Shown in pieces: positions 34,292-44,020 of a DNA stretch of 64,000 bases. This stretch comes from Streptomyces profundus (GTDB taxonomy: Bacteria > Actinomycetota > Actinomycetes > Streptomycetales > Streptomycetaceae): NCBI RefSeq assembly GCF_020740535.1, contig NZ_CP082362.1, forward strand, positions 2,912,501-2,976,500, read 5' to 3'. The notes beneath the pieces were generated by a model, which had not been told where the DNA came from, did no database searches, and saw only the letters and a program-made list of their open reading frames with translations. The position numbers and the translations under genes are program-made. Position 1 is the first letter of the stretch. The number at the start of each line of letters is the position of its first letter.

Positions 34292-36157
34292 TCAGTCGTC
34301 GCGCTTCCAGCGCGGCTTCTCGGCACGGCGGTCGAAGGAGGACGAGGACGCCGGGCGCTCGGAGCGGAAGCCGCCGCTGCGCTCACCACCGCCGCCACGC
34401 GGCCGGTCGTCCCGGCGGAAACCGCCCCCGCCGCCACGGTGACCGTCCCTGCGGAAGCCGTCGCCCCGCTCCTCGCGACGGAAGCCGCCGCCTTCCTCCC
34501 GGCGCCCGTAGGGGCGCCGGTCGTCCCGGAAGCCGCCGCCGCGCTCGCCGCCACGGTCCCCGCCGCCGCGCGGCCGGTCGTCGCGGCGGAAACCGCCACC
34601 GCCGCCACGGTGACCGTCGCGACGGAAGCCGCCGCGCTCGCCACCGCGCTCGTTGCGGGCGCCCTCGGCACGGGCGGCCTTCTCGGCGCGCCGCGCCTCG
34701 CGGATCGCCTCCCGCTCGGCCTCGCGCTCCGCCCGCTCCAGGGCCTCGGCCCTGGCCTCGGTGGCCTTGGTGACGGCCTCGGCCGGATCGTCGCCGCGCT
34801 CCCTGGCGGCCCGCGACGTCAGCCGCTCGGCCTCCTCGACCAGCTCGGTCGACCGCTCCTTGGCCCGCGTCAACTCCCGGGTGAGCCGGGCCACCTCGCG
34901 CTCCGCGTGGGTGGCGGCGCCCATGGCCGACTCGGCCTGGACCTCGGTCAGCGACCGGGCGCCGACGATGTCGGCGACATCGGGCGCGAAGAGGTCGCCC
35001 CGGCCGATGGTGTGCCGCGCGGCGTCGACGCCGGCGTCCTCCATCAGCCGGAAGATGGTGCGCCGCTGGTGCGGCAGCGCCAGCGAGACCACGGTGCCCG
35101 AACGGCCGGCCCGCGCGGTGCGGCCCGAGCGGTGCAGGTAGTCCTTGTGGTCGGCGGCCGGGTCCACGTTGAGGACGACGTCGATGCCGTCCACATGGAT
35201 GCCACGGGCGGCCACGTCGGTGGCCACCAGCACGCTGGCCCGGCCGTCCTTGAAGTCGGCCAGGGTGCGCGTCCTGGCGCCCTGCGTCATCCCGCCGTGC
35301 AGCGCGTCGGCGCGCACGCCGGCCTCCCGCAGCTGACCGGCGACCCGGTCGGCGCCGAGCTGGGTGCGGACGAAGACGATGGTGCGTCCTTCGCCGCCGG
35401 CGATGGCGGCCGTCAGCGGCGCCTTGTCGCGCGGCTTCACGATCAGCACATGGTGGCTCATGGTGGTCACCGCGCCCTGGGCGGCGTCCACCTCGTGGTT
35501 GACCGGGTCCACCAGGTAGCGCTTCACCAGGGTGTCGATCTCGTTCTCCAGCGTGGCGGAGAACAGCATCCGCTGGCCACCGGGGGGCACCAGGTCGAGG
35601 AGCTCGGTGACCTCGGGCAGGAAGCCCAGGTCGGCCATCTGGTCGGCCTCGTCCAGGACGGCGACCTGCACATCGTCCAGCGAGCAGGCCCGCCGGCCGA
35701 TCACGTCGCGCAGCCGGCCCGGGGTGGCCACCAGGATGTCGACGCCGCGCTCCAGGGCGTAGATCTGGTTGCCCATCGAGGTGCCGCCGCAGACCACCTT
35801 GAGCTTGAGGCCCAGCACATGGCCGTAGGGCTCCAGCGCGTCGCTGACCTGCATGGCCAGCTCACGGGTCGGGGTGAGGATCACGGCGCGCGGACGCTTG
35901 GGCTGGGTGCGCCCGCCGGCCAGCCGGGCCAGCAGCGGGAGGCCGAAGCTGAGCGTCTTGCCGGAGCCGGTGCGGCCCCTGCCGAGGATGTCGTGGCCGG
36001 CCAGCGCGTCAGGAATGGTCGCGGCCTGGATGGGGAAGGGAGTGGTAACGCCGTTCTCCGCGAGCTTGCGGACGATGTCCTGGGGGAGCCCCAGGTCGGC
36101 GAAGGTCATGGTGGGCTCGTCCAGAGGCAGAACAGCCTCGGGCGTGGTGACAGACAT
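34292..36157 (-). CDS. DEAD-box ATP-dependent RNA helicase with RG-rich tail
   Basis: A 621-residue RNA helicase. In order: Q motif (FADLGLPQDIVRKLAENG), Walker A GRTGSGKT (61-68), PTRELAMQ, TPGRLRD, DEAD box (VLDEADQM), SAT (FSATLEN), and the helicase C domain with ATDVAARGIHVDG and HRSGRTARAGR. About 130 residues of charged coiled-coil-like sequence and an Arg/Gly/Asp tail follow. The tail contains two copies of a segment built of GFRRDGHRGGGGGFRRDDR, duplicated at DNA level near 34396 and 34574. RGG tails bind RNA. The ATG at 36157 is taken; a GTG at 36196 with a TAAGG sequence just upstream would add 13 residues. The 267 bp upstream contain a GC hairpin but no gene. Confidence 0.95.
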   Translation of the reverse strand: MSVTTPEAVLPLDEPTMTFADLGLPQDIVRKLAENGVTTPFPIQAATIPDALAGHDILGRGRTGSGKTLSFGLPLLARLAGGRTQPKRPRAVILTPTRELAMQVSDALEPYGHVLGLKLKVVCGGTSMGNQIYALERGVDILVATPGRLRDVIGRRACSLDDVQVAVLDEADQMADLGFLPEVTELLDLVPPGGQRMLFSATLENEIDTLVKRYLVDPVNHEVDAAQGAVTTMSHHVLIVKPRDKAPLTAAIAGGEGRTIVFVRTQLGADRVAGQLREAGVRADALHGGMTQGARTRTLADFKDGRASVLVATDVAARGIHVDGIDVVLNVDPAADHKDYLHRSGRTARAGRSGTVVSLALPHQRRTIFRLMEDAGVDAARHTIGRGDLFAPDVADIVGARSLTEVQAESAMGAATHAEREVARLTRELTRAKERSTELVEEAERLTSRAARERGDDPAEAVTKATEARAEALERAEREAEREAIREARRAEKAARAEGARNERGGERGGFRRDGHRGGGGGFRRDDRPRGGGDRGGERGGGFRDDRRPYGRREEGGGFRREERGDGFRRDGHRGGGGGFRRDDRPRGGGGERSGGFRSERPASSSSFDRRAEKPRWKRDD

Positions 36158-36424
36158 ACGGGGTGAGAACCTTCCGGAGTTCTGAATCGTCGGCACGCGC
36201 CTTAGCTCCGTAAGTGCTCTTGACCGCCTGTATGCGATCAGCCACGGCTAGACGAGGAACGCGCCACACGGCGCGCTTCTGTGGTGGGCGCCGGGCAAGT
36301 GGGATCAAACGATCTACAAGCATACGCAGGGCGCCGCCCCACGCGCAAACGCGGTCCGTATCGGCCCTGACCACAAGGGAGTTGACGCATCGCCCGGGCC
36401 GCCGACGGCCCCGGCCGACGGCGC

Positions 36425-36778
36425 TCAGCCGTAGCCGAGCGAGTGGAGCCGCTCGTCGTCGATGCCGAAGTGGTGGGCGATCTCATGCACCACGGTGACC
36501 TCGACCTCGGCCACCACCAGCTCCCGGTCCCCGCCCTCTCGCTCACACATCCGGAGGGTGGGGCCCATGTAGACGGAGATCCGGTCCGGCAGCACCCCGG
36601 CGTACCACTCGCCGCGCTCGGTCAGCGGGGTGCCCTCGTAGAGGCCCAGCAGCTCGGGGTCCTCGGGCGGCGGCTCGTCCTCGACGAAGACGGCCACGTT
36701 GTCCATCAGCCGGGTCAGCTCCACCGGAATCCGGTCCAGCGCCTCGCTGACCAGCCCCTCGAACTCCTCGCGCGTCAT
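36425..36778 (-). CDS. Small zincin-like metallopeptidase (DUF1025 family)
   Basis: A 117-residue protein ending in a zinc-binding HExxH helix (VTVVHEIAHHFGIDDERLHS). LYEGTPLTERGEWYAG and LPDRISVYMGP are the family's usual conserved blocks. These single-domain metalloprotease-fold proteins are widespread in actinobacteria; their substrate is unknown. The ATG at 36778 is chosen, with GTGGGG about eight bases upstream; a GTG three codons earlier has no spacing. It is on the same strand as the DEAD-box gene, but 267 bp apart. Confidence 0.88.
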   Translation of the reverse strand: MTREEFEGLVSEALDRIPVELTRLMDNVAVFVEDEPPPEDPELLGLYEGTPLTERGEWYAGVLPDRISVYMGPTLRMCEREGGDRELVVAEVEVTVVHEIAHHFGIDDERLHSLGYG

Positions 36779-36958
36779 CTCCAACACCCCACCATTGTCC
36801 AGCACCCCGCCAACCGGGGGAACGGATGGCACCGCACCGATCGGGCCCACCCGCCCGGCCGGGCGGGAACGCCGGAAGCAGCACATGCGTTTTGCCGATC
36901 ACCCATGCCATCGCCTATGCTGCTCGGGCCCACGGCGCTGTTCGCTGGGCCGTCGCAG

Positions 36959-37031
36959 GCCCCCGTCGTCTAGTGGCCCAGGACGCCGCCCTTTCAAGGC
37001 GGTAGCGCGGGTTCGAATCCCGTCGGGGGTA
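36959..37031 (+). tRNA. tRNA-Glu (anticodon TTC)
   Basis: A 73-nt cloverleaf. Acceptor GCCCCCG pairs with CGGGGGT, the anticodon loop is CTTTCAA, and the T arm is GCGGGTTCGAATCCCGT. No CCA is encoded. Confidence 0.97.
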
Positions 37032-37430
37032 CCTCACACCAGCTGACCGTCCGGCGTCTCCGGACGCCACGGCTCCAGCACCGCCGCCGCCGCGCGGACA
37101 CCCTCGCCGACCGTCGTCTCGGCGTGACACCCAACGCGGGGAACACCCGTCCGAGCGCCCGTCGCGATCCCACCGATGATCACCGCCCTCAGCCGCGATC
37201 GCACCGGCCCCCACCTCAGCCAGGCGGCTCTGCCCGGAACTCCAACAACCGTGCTGAGCTGGGCTTTTGACTGCCCGAAGCGGGCCAGGGCGCCACCGGT
37301 CGGGGGCACCCCCGCACCGTGATACGCTGATCCAGCGATGCCAGCCGGTGGCACACGGTGAGAGTCTCTGAGAGTCTCAGTGAGCGTTTCAACGAACGTT
37401 TCTCTCCGTTTTCCCCGCTGGTGGCAGCCG
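37032..37430. other. Gene-free stretch between tRNA genes
   Basis: About 400 bp with no credible ORF. A TACGCT -10-like box at 37323-37328 may start the tRNA-Asp/Phe transcript. Downstream of it are short imperfect repeats: gagagtctctgagagtctca and two gtttc-aacg words before 37412. Confidence 0.4.
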
Positions 37431-37505
37431 GGTCCTGTGGAGCAGTTTGGAGTGCTCGCCACCCTGTCAAGGTGGAGGCCGCGGGTTCAAATCCCGTCAG
37501 GACCG
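37431..37505 (+). tRNA. tRNA-Asp (anticodon GTC), copy 1
   Basis: A 75-nt cloverleaf with acceptor GGTCCTG paired with CAGGACC, anticodon loop CTGTCAA and T arm GCGGGTTCAAATCCCGT. It is identical over its full length to the copy at 41894. The tRNA-Phe gene starts five bases later, so both should be in one transcript. Confidence 0.97.
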
Positions 37506-37509
37506 CTTC

Positions 37510-37583
37510 GGCTGGGTAGCTCAGTTGGTACGAGCGTCCGCCTGAAAAGCGGAAGGTCGCCGGTTCGATCCCGGCCCCAGCCA
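37510..37583 (+). tRNA. tRNA-Phe (anticodon GAA)
   Basis: A 74-nt cloverleaf: acceptor GGCTGGG with CCCAGCC, anticodon loop CTGAAAA and T arm GCCGGTTCGATCCCGGC. It is cotranscribed with tRNA-Asp and followed by a strong terminator. Confidence 0.97.
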
Positions 37584-37605
37584 CATCCCGTCTCCCTGTC
37601 GCAAC

Positions 37606-37635
37606 AGCCCCAGCGCCGGTTCTCGCGCTGGGGCT
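37606..37635 (+). terminator. Terminator after tRNA-Asp/tRNA-Phe
   Basis: AGCCCCAGCGC and GCGCTGGGGCT form a perfect 11-bp stem with an 8-nt loop, followed by a short TT. Confidence 0.85.
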
Positions 37636-37789
37636 TTCCGCGTTCCGCGCCCGGGGCCCCGGGCGTCCGGTCGGGAACGGATCCCGTCCACAGCCTGTTG
37701 ACAACGTCCCGTGCGCCCGCCCCCCGGAACGCGCCCGCTCCGATAACAGCTCGCCGGTCACCGCGCGAAGGTGAGATTCTGGATTCCGT

Positions 37790-40700
37790 ATGTCTACCGA
37801 CCCCTCCCCCGTCTCCGTCCCGGCCCTCGCCGAGCGACTGACCTCGCTCACGCTGAGCGACCAACGGCGCCTCGGCCGCCGCCTTGACGGTGCGCGGCGC
37901 ATCCGGAAGCCGAGCGCCCAGCAGGCGGTGCTCGCCGAGATCGGCCAGTCGATCGAGGCCGCCGAGCAGCGCGTCGAGCAGCGCCGCGCCGCCGTTCCGA
38001 CGATCAGCTATCCCGAGCAGCTGCCGGTCAGCCAGAAGAAGGACGACATCCTGGCGGCCATCCGCGACCACCAGGTGGTGATCGTCGCCGGCGAGACCGG
38101 CTCGGGCAAGACCACCCAGATCCCCAAGATCTGCCTGGAGCTGGGGCGTGGCGTGCGGGGCCTGATCGGCCACACCCAGCCGCGCCGGATCGCCGCGCGC
38201 ACCGTCGCCCAGCGGGTGGCCGACGAGCTGGGCACCTCGATCGGCGAGACGGTCGGCTTCAAGATCAGGTTCACCGACCAGGGCAGCGAGCGCACCCTGG
38301 TCAAGCTGATGACCGACGGCATCCTGCTCGCCGAGATCCAACAGGACCGGGAGCTGCGGCAGTACGACACGATCATCATCGACGAGGCGCACGAGCGCAG
38401 TCTCAACATCGACTTCCTGCTCGGCTATCTCGCGCAGCTCCTGCCCCGCCGCCCCGACCTCAAGCTGATCATCACATCGGCGACCATCGACCCCGAGCGG
38501 TTCGCCCGGCACTTCGGCGACGCCGAGGGCCGGCCGGCGCCGATCGTCTCCGTCTCCGGGCGGACGTATCCGGTGGAGGTGCGCTACCGCCCGCTGGTCG
38601 ACGAAGCGGAGGAGGGGGAGGACGAGGGCGCCGAGCGGGACCAGATCGCCGCCATCGGCGACGCGGTGGACGAGCTACAGGCCGAGGGCCCCGGCGACAT
38701 CCTGGTCTTCCTCTCCGGGGAGCGCGAGATCCGGGACACCGCCGACGCCCTGGAGAAGCGCCGGCTGCCGGGCACCGAGGTGCTGCCGCTCTACGCCCGC
38801 CTCTCGCACGGCGAGCAGCAGCGGGTCTTCCAACGCCATCCGGGCCGGCGGATCGTGCTGGCCACCAACGTCGCGGAGACATCCCTGACGGTGCCCGGCA
38901 TCCGCTATGTGATCGACCCCGGCACCGCGCGGATCTCCCGCTACAGCCATCGCACCAAGGTGCAGCGGCTGCCGATCGAGCCGGTGTCGCAGGCCAGCGC
39001 CAACCAGCGCAAGGGCCGCTGCGGGCGGACCAGCGACGGCATCTGCATCCGGCTGTACTCGGAGGACGACTTTCTCTCCCGGCCCGAGTTCACCGACGCC
39101 GAGATTCTCCGCACCAACCTGGCCTCGGTGATCCTCCAGATGAACGCCGCGGGGCTCGGCGAGGTCGAGCGCTTCCCGTTCATCGATCCGCCGGACCACC
39201 GCAGCATCAAGGCCGGCGTTCAACTCCTTGAGGAGCTGGGCGCGTTGGCCGGCTCCCGGCTCACCGAGACGGGCCGCAAGCTCTCCCGGCTGCCGGTGGA
39301 CCCGAGGCTGGCCCGGATGGTGCTGGAGGCGGAGCGCAACGGCTGTGTGCGGGAGGTGATGGTGATCGTCGCCGCGCTCTCCATCCAGGACCCGCGCGAA
39401 CGGCCGGCCGACAAGCAGCAGCAGGCGGACACCCAGCACGCCAGGTTCCGCGAGGGCCCGGGCGAGGAGTCGGACTTCCTGGCGCTGCTGGCGCTCTGGG
39501 AGTACGTACGCGAGCGGCAACGGACGCTCTCCTCCTCGGCGTTCCGCCGGATGTGCCGCAACGAGTTCCTCAACTACCTGCGGATACGCGAATGGCAGGA
39601 CATCTTCAGCCAGCTGCGCTCCGTCGGCAGGACGATGGGCGTCGAGCCGGCCGGCGAAGAGGCGCCGGCCGCGGCGCCGCAGGTGGTGCACCAGTCGCTG
39701 CTGGCCGGCCTGCTCTCCCAACTGGGGCTGAAGGACACCGAGAAGCACGAGTACCTGGGCGCGCGGGGCGCCAAGTTCGCGATCTTCCCCGGTTCGGCGC
39801 TCTTCAGGAAGCCGCCGCGCTGGGTGATGTCGGCCGAGCTGGTGGAGACGTCCAGGCTCTGGGCGCGGATCAACGCGAAGATCGAGCCGGAGTGGATCGA
39901 GCCGCTCGCCGGCCATCTGGTGAAGCGCACCCACAGCGAGCCGCACTGGGAGCAGAAGCAGGCCGCGGTGCTGGCCTATGAGCGGGTGACGCTCTACGGC
40001 GTGCCGATCGTGGCGCGCCGCAAGGTCAACTACGGCCGGATCGACCCGGAGATGTCCAGGGACCTCTTCATCCGGCACGCGCTGGTGGAGGGCGACTGGC
40101 GCACCAAGCACCAGTTCTTCCACGACAACCGGGCGCTGCTGGACGAGGTCGAGGAGCTGGAGCACCGGGCCCGCCGCCGGGACATCCTGGTGGACGACGA
40201 CACCCTCTACGACTTCTACGACCAGCGAATCCCGGACGATGTCGTCTCCGGGGCGCACTTCGACTCCTGGTGGAAGAAGAAGCGCCACGAAGACGCGGAT
40301 CTGCTCAACTTCGAGAAGTCCATGCTCATCAACGAGCGGGCCGGGCAGATCACCCAGAGTGACTATCCGGACGTCTGGCAGCAGGGGCGGCTCTCCCTCC
40401 GGACCACGTACCAGTTCGAGCCCGGCTCCGACGCGGACGGGGTCACCGTCCATCTGCCCCTTCAGGTGTTGAACCAGATCACCGCGACCGGCTTCGACTG
40501 GCAGATCCCGGGGCTGCGGGAGCAGTTGGTGACGGAGCTGATCAGATCGCTGCCCAAGCCGCTGCGCCGGAACTGCGTCCCGGCGCCCGACTTCGCGCGG
40601 CGCTTCCTGTCACACACCCCGGAGCCGACCGAGGCGCCGCTGCGGGTGGCGCTGGCCACCGGGCTCACCCGGCTGACCGGCGTCCGGATCAGCCCCGAGG

Positions 40701-41821
40701 ACTTCGATCCCGATCGGGTCCCCGCCCACCTGCGGATCACCTTCCGAGTGGTGGACGAGCGGCACCGCAAGGTGACGGGCGGCCCGAACCCGGAGGACAA
40801 GGATCTGGAGGCACTCAAGCTGCGCTTCAAGCCACGCGCCCAGGCCGCCCTGGACCGCGCCTTCGACCGGGCTCCCAAGAGCGCCAGGGGCGCGCGGGGG
40901 GGCGCGCAGGCCGCCGACAGCGCCGGCGCGGTGCCCGAGCAGCGCACGGGCCTCACCCGGTGGACGATCGGCACCCTGCCGCGCGTGCTGGAGACCAGGC
41001 GCGGCGGTCAACCGGTGAAGGCATACCCGGCGTTGGTGGACGAGGGCACCTCGGTCGCGGTGCGGCTCTTCGACAACGAGCCGGCGCAGGCCGAGGCCAT
41101 GCCCCGCGGCACCCGCCGGCTGCTGGTGCTCAACCTCCCGTCCGATCCTGGGAAGTTCGCCCAGCGGCAGCTGGACAACACCGCGAAGCTGGCCCTGTCG
41201 AGCAATCCGCACGGCGGCGTGCCGGCCCTCTTCGACGATCTGGTGACGGCCGCGGCCGACCAGCTGATCGCGGCCCACGGCGGGCCGGCCTGGGACGAAC
41301 AGGGCTTCACCCGGCTCTTCGACGCGGTCCGCGCCGACATCGTGGATCTCACCGTGCGGCTCACCCGGCAGGTGCGGGAGGTGCTCACCGCCTGGCAGGT
41401 CTGCGAACGGCGGCTGGCCTCGCTGCGCGGCGCCACGTTGGGGCCCTCCCTCGCCGACGTCAGGGAGCAGCTGGACGGGCTGGTCCGCCCCGGCTTCGTC
41501 ACGGCGCACGGCGCGCGCCGGCTGCCCGATCTGCTGCGCTATCTCCAGGCGGTGGACCGCAGGTTGCAGCAGCTGCCGCACCAGGCGGAGCGCGATCGGG
41601 CGCGGTTGGCCAAGGTCGGCGAGATGCGGGACGAACACGCCTGGCTGCTTGAGCAGTTCCCACCCGGGCAGCCCGTGCCCGAACGGGCCCGGGAGATCCG
41701 TTGGATGATCGAGGAGCTGCGGGTGAGCTACTTCGCGCACGCGTTGGGCACCGCGTATCCGATCTCGGACAAACGGATCATCAAGGCGGTGGACGCGCTG
41801 GCGCCGGCGCACCCGTCCTGA
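37790..41821 (+). CDS. hrpA: ATP-dependent RNA helicase HrpA (DEAH box)
   Basis: A 1343-residue DEAH-box helicase, the full length of the HrpA family. Walker A is GETGSGKTTQ (101-110); HTQPRRIAARTVAQRVADEL, IIIDEAHERSLNIDFLLGYL, ITSATIDPERFARHF, VFLSGEREI and QRKGRCGRTSDGIC follow in canonical order. The winged-helix/ratchet region, OB fold and DUF3418 C-terminus (FEPGSDADGVTVHLPL, QIPGLREQLVTELIRSLPK) are present. In E. coli HrpA acts on mRNA and stalled ribosomes. The ATG at 37790 is used, and AAGGTGAG about 16 bases upstream is rather distant. The gene lies between two tRNA-Asp copies. Confidence 0.97.
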   Translation: MSTDPSPVSVPALAERLTSLTLSDQRRLGRRLDGARRIRKPSAQQAVLAEIGQSIEAAEQRVEQRRAAVPTISYPEQLPVSQKKDDILAAIRDHQVVIVAGETGSGKTTQIPKICLELGRGVRGLIGHTQPRRIAARTVAQRVADELGTSIGETVGFKIRFTDQGSERTLVKLMTDGILLAEIQQDRELRQYDTIIIDEAHERSLNIDFLLGYLAQLLPRRPDLKLIITSATIDPERFARHFGDAEGRPAPIVSVSGRTYPVEVRYRPLVDEAEEGEDEGAERDQIAAIGDAVDELQAEGPGDILVFLSGEREIRDTADALEKRRLPGTEVLPLYARLSHGEQQRVFQRHPGRRIVLATNVAETSLTVPGIRYVIDPGTARISRYSHRTKVQRLPIEPVSQASANQRKGRCGRTSDGICIRLYSEDDFLSRPEFTDAEILRTNLASVILQMNAAGLGEVERFPFIDPPDHRSIKAGVQLLEELGALAGSRLTETGRKLSRLPVDPRLARMVLEAERNGCVREVMVIVAALSIQDPRERPADKQQQADTQHARFREGPGEESDFLALLALWEYVRERQRTLSSSAFRRMCRNEFLNYLRIREWQDIFSQLRSVGRTMGVEPAGEEAPAAAPQVVHQSLLAGLLSQLGLKDTEKHEYLGARGAKFAIFPGSALFRKPPRWVMSAELVETSRLWARINAKIEPEWIEPLAGHLVKRTHSEPHWEQKQAAVLAYERVTLYGVPIVARRKVNYGRIDPEMSRDLFIRHALVEGDWRTKHQFFHDNRALLDEVEELEHRARRRDILVDDDTLYDFYDQRIPDDVVSGAHFDSWWKKKRHEDADLLNFEKSMLINERAGQITQSDYPDVWQQGRLSLRTTYQFEPGSDADGVTVHLPLQVLNQITATGFDWQIPGLREQLVTELIRSLPKPLRRNCVPAPDFARRFLSHTPEPTEAPLRVALATGLTRLTGVRISPEDFDPDRVPAHLRITFRVVDERHRKVTGGPNPEDKDLEALKLRFKPRAQAALDRAFDRAPKSARGARGGAQAADSAGAVPEQRTGLTRWTIGTLPRVLETRRGGQPVKAYPALVDEGTSVAVRLFDNEPAQAEAMPRGTRRLLVLNLPSDPGKFAQRQLDNTAKLALSSNPHGGVPALFDDLVTAAADQLIAAHGGPAWDEQGFTRLFDAVRADIVDLTVRLTRQVREVLTAWQVCERRLASLRGATLGPSLADVREQLDGLVRPGFVTAHGARRLPDLLRYLQAVDRRLQQLPHQAERDRARLAKVGEMRDEHAWLLEQFPPGQPVPERAREIRWMIEELRVSYFAHALGTAYPISDKRIIKAVDALAPAHPS

Positions 41822-41848
41822 CCAGCGCGGGCGCCGGTCGAAAGCCGA

Positions 41849-41879
41849 TTGGCCGAGGGGCGGTCGGCTGGGGTAAAGT
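41849..41879 (+). promoter_or_regulatory. Candidate promoter of tRNA-Asp copy 2
   Basis: TTGGCC (41849-41854) and TAAAGT (41874-41879), 19 bases apart. The mature tRNA starts 14 bases later. The same spacing and -10 box are seen before tRNA-Gly. Confidence 0.5.
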
Positions 41880-41893
41880 CTCCGACGCAGCGA

Positions 41894-41968
41894 GGTCCTG
41901 TGGAGCAGTTTGGAGTGCTCGCCACCCTGTCAAGGTGGAGGCCGCGGGTTCAAATCCCGTCAGGACCG
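41894..41968 (+). tRNA. tRNA-Asp (anticodon GTC), copy 2
   Basis: Identical in all 75 positions to the gene at 37431-37505, with unrelated flanks. It has its own promoter-like sequence and its own terminator. Confidence 0.97.
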
Positions 41969-42000
41969 CTGGAGTTCAGATTAGTTCAACTCTTGACGAT

Positions 42001-42029
42001 AAGCCCGGACCCCACAGGGGTCCGGGCTT
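42001..42029 (+). terminator. Terminator after tRNA-Asp copy 2
   Basis: AAGCCCGGACCCC, a 3-nt ACA loop, and GGGGTCCGGGCTT form a perfect 13-bp stem followed by T residues. Confidence 0.92.
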
Positions 42030-42255
42030 TCGCCGTGGGTAGGGGTTGCGGAGGGCGGGTGAGCGTCGAGCGGAGGGGTGCACTACCTCGCGACGGGCGT
42101 GTCGATCAAGCAAGGAGGCATGTGACGGGTGTCACCTAAGTTGATTGCGCGCTGGACTCGTTCGACCCCGTAGAGACACCCGCCAATTTAATATGTGCAA
42201 TTGCACCGGGTGGCGGAGGGATCTCACGGACCCTCAGATACCGCCCCCAGAACGC

Positions 42256-42294
42256 AAAAAGATCGCGCCGGACCCGGCGGAGTCCGGCGCGATC
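42256..42294 (-). terminator. Terminator after bldC
   Basis: On the minus strand GATCGCGCCGGAC and GTCCGGCGCGATC form a perfect 13-bp stem (42294-42282 with 42273-42261) followed by TTTTT (42260-42256), a classical rho-independent terminator. Confidence 0.92.
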
Positions 42295-42347
42295 GAAGCC
42301 AAGCGGTCCGGAGTGGGGGCCCCGGGGCCTGGGACGTGCGGTGTTGC

Positions 42348-42554
42348 TCAGGCCTCGCCACGCTGCTGCGGGATGCCCGCCAGGAGGGCGCGCACCTCCG
42401 CTTCGCGATAGCGGCGGTGCCCACCGAGCGTGCGGATAGACGTGAGCTTGCCCGCCTTTGCCCAGCGTGTGACCGTTTTCGGATCAACGCGGAACATCGT
42501 GGCAACCTCAGCCGGGGTCAGCAGCGGCTCGGCATCAGGGGTGCGAGCGGTCAT
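42348..42554 (-). CDS. bldC: MerR-like developmental regulator BldC
   Basis: A 68-residue DNA-binding protein that, as far as I recall it, matches S. coelicolor BldC almost exactly. It contains only the winged helix-turn-helix of MerR-type proteins (LLTPAEVATMFRVDPKTVTR, WAKAGKLTSIRTLGGHRRYR). BldC binds head-to-tail on direct repeats and holds cells in vegetative growth until development. GGAGG eight bases before the ATG supports the start, and the length equals that of the known protein. It is monocistronic, with a strong terminator behind it and a long, relatively AT-rich leader in front. The organism is therefore very probably a streptomycete. Confidence 0.98.
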   Translation of the reverse strand: MTARTPDAEPLLTPAEVATMFRVDPKTVTRWAKAGKLTSIRTLGGHRRYREAEVRALLAGIPQQRGEA

Positions 42555-42993
42555 GAGCGGCCTCCTCGGGAGAACCGAACCATCACGGTTCTTTCCTCTA
42601 AATTCTGCACCTTGACCCACGTTGCCCGAAATGACAGACGCGAGTCGAGTCGGTTATAGGACGAACGGCTTGTCCTCGGCACTACAACTACACCATCCGT
42701 CCAGCCGGGTCGGCCAAACCGATGGAATTGCCCTCTCAGGTGTTCAACCTCGGCGGAAGCCGATGGACCATGCCATAGCGGACAGTCACCCGCCCGTAAC
42801 AATCAGTCACATCGTGATGAGTCACCATGAGACCCACCAAGGAGCGCAATACCGAGCCATCCGTCCCACGACGGACAGAAGAAGCCCCTCCGAACTCCTT
42901 GTCCTATTTTGACACGAGGGGAGTACTTGAAGGCAAGAGTCCGTACAGTGCCTTCCATCACGCTTGGGGCTTTAGTCCCCTCACGTCCCTCCG
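42555..42993. promoter_or_regulatory. bldC upstream region (439 bp, comparatively AT-rich)
   Basis: No gene seen. On the minus strand TATAAC at about 42658-42653 is a possible -10 box. Gene upstream ends at 42994 on the same strand, so this stretch should contain the bldC promoter(s) and regulator sites. It is markedly lower in GC than its surroundings, as expected for a region bound by Lsr2-type proteins, though that is inference. Confidence 0.45.
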
Positions 42994-43833
42994 TCAGTTG
43001 GCGAACTGGCGTTCCCGGATGATCATCCAGCGGTCGGTCAGCTCCTCGTAGAGCCGGTTCGCGCGTTCCAGATCCCCCGCCGCCAGCGCGCCGAGCGCCT
43101 CGGCCACCTGCGCGGCCGAGCGGTCGGCCGCCAACTGCTCATCGGAGATCGTATAGACCAACCCGCCGTAGTCCAGTTCGACCAGGGATCGCGGGTGGAA
43201 CTCCTCCAGCCAACGGCCCACATCCGTGAGCGCCGCCACCAGCGGCCCCTCGGGCAGCGCCTCGCGGACCGCGCGCAGCCCCCTGGCCACCCTCCGTCGC
43301 GCCTGGGCCATGGGCGTCCGGTAGCGCATCCGGGCGGACTCGCCCACCGTCCGCTCCCCGGCGCCGCGGAACTCCCGCTCGTCGTCGGCGAAGAGCGTGA
43401 ACCAGCGGACCGGCACATGCCAGAGCGCCGAGCGGATCCACGGCCGCGCGTCCGGGTTGCGCTCCCGCCACCCCGCGTACTCGTCGGCCGCCCGCCGGCG
43501 CACGCCCGGCGGCAGCGCGGCGTCCAGCACCGAGTCCGGCATCAGCCAGTGCCCCACCTCCCCCAGCGCCTCCCAGGACCGCAGCCTGGTGCGCCAGGGA
43601 CAGACGCAGAGCACCCCGTCCAACCAGGACACGAACGCGTCCGCACTCTCCCCCGCCGGCGCCACCCGGGGCGGCGAGGAGAGCAGCCCGGTCAGCGCGT
43701 GCCGCAACTCGTCCTGGACCCCCGGCAGCTCGGCCCGTCGCGCGTACTCGGCCCAGTGCGCCCGCTCCGGCTCGGGAAAGGCCGCCAACGGCTCGTAGAC
43801 CCTCAGATACGCCGCGTAGGGAACCTTCGGCAC
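42994..43833 (-). CDS. Conserved streptomycete protein of unknown function
   Basis: A 279-residue, mostly helical protein rich in Trp, Arg and Glu. I do not recognise a domain. Notable segments are [54 protein letters not shown] and [20 protein letters not shown]. There is no signal peptide or membrane helix. It probably is conserved beside bldC and vdh in streptomycetes. The GTG at 43833 has GGGAGG six to seven bases upstream; longer frames add only basic low-complexity sequence. Confidence 0.8.
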   Translation of the reverse strand: MPKVPYAAYLRVYEPLAAFPEPERAHWAEYARRAELPGVQDELRHALTGLLSSPPRVAPAGESADAFVSWLDGVLCVCPWRTRLRSWEALGEVGHWLMPDSVLDAALPPGVRRRAADEYAGWRERNPDARPWIRSALWHVPVRWFTLFADDEREFRGAGERTVGESARMRYRTPMAQARRRVARGLRAVREALPEGPLVAALTDVGRWLEEFHPRSLVELDYGGLVYTISDEQLAADRSAAQVAEALGALAAGDLERANRLYEELTDRWMIIRERQFAN

Positions 43834-44020
43834 GCCACCCTCCCGCTCTCTGTCCACGGCCCGGAGCCGCCCCCTGCGCCCCGTTTGGCGGGCGCACCCC
43901 ACGATCGTGTCACTCCGACGCACCCGCGGCATCCCCGAGGGCGAAGCCGCCGTACCCTCGTCTCACCCATGCCCTCACCAAAGCCGAGGGCATCCCTCCC
44001 GACATACAGGAGTCACCACC

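Noticed and set aside
36959..37583. tRNA cluster as attachment site of an integrated element
   Set aside because: No integrase, direct repeat of a tRNA 3' end beyond the second full tRNA-Asp gene, or phage-type genes are found next to it.
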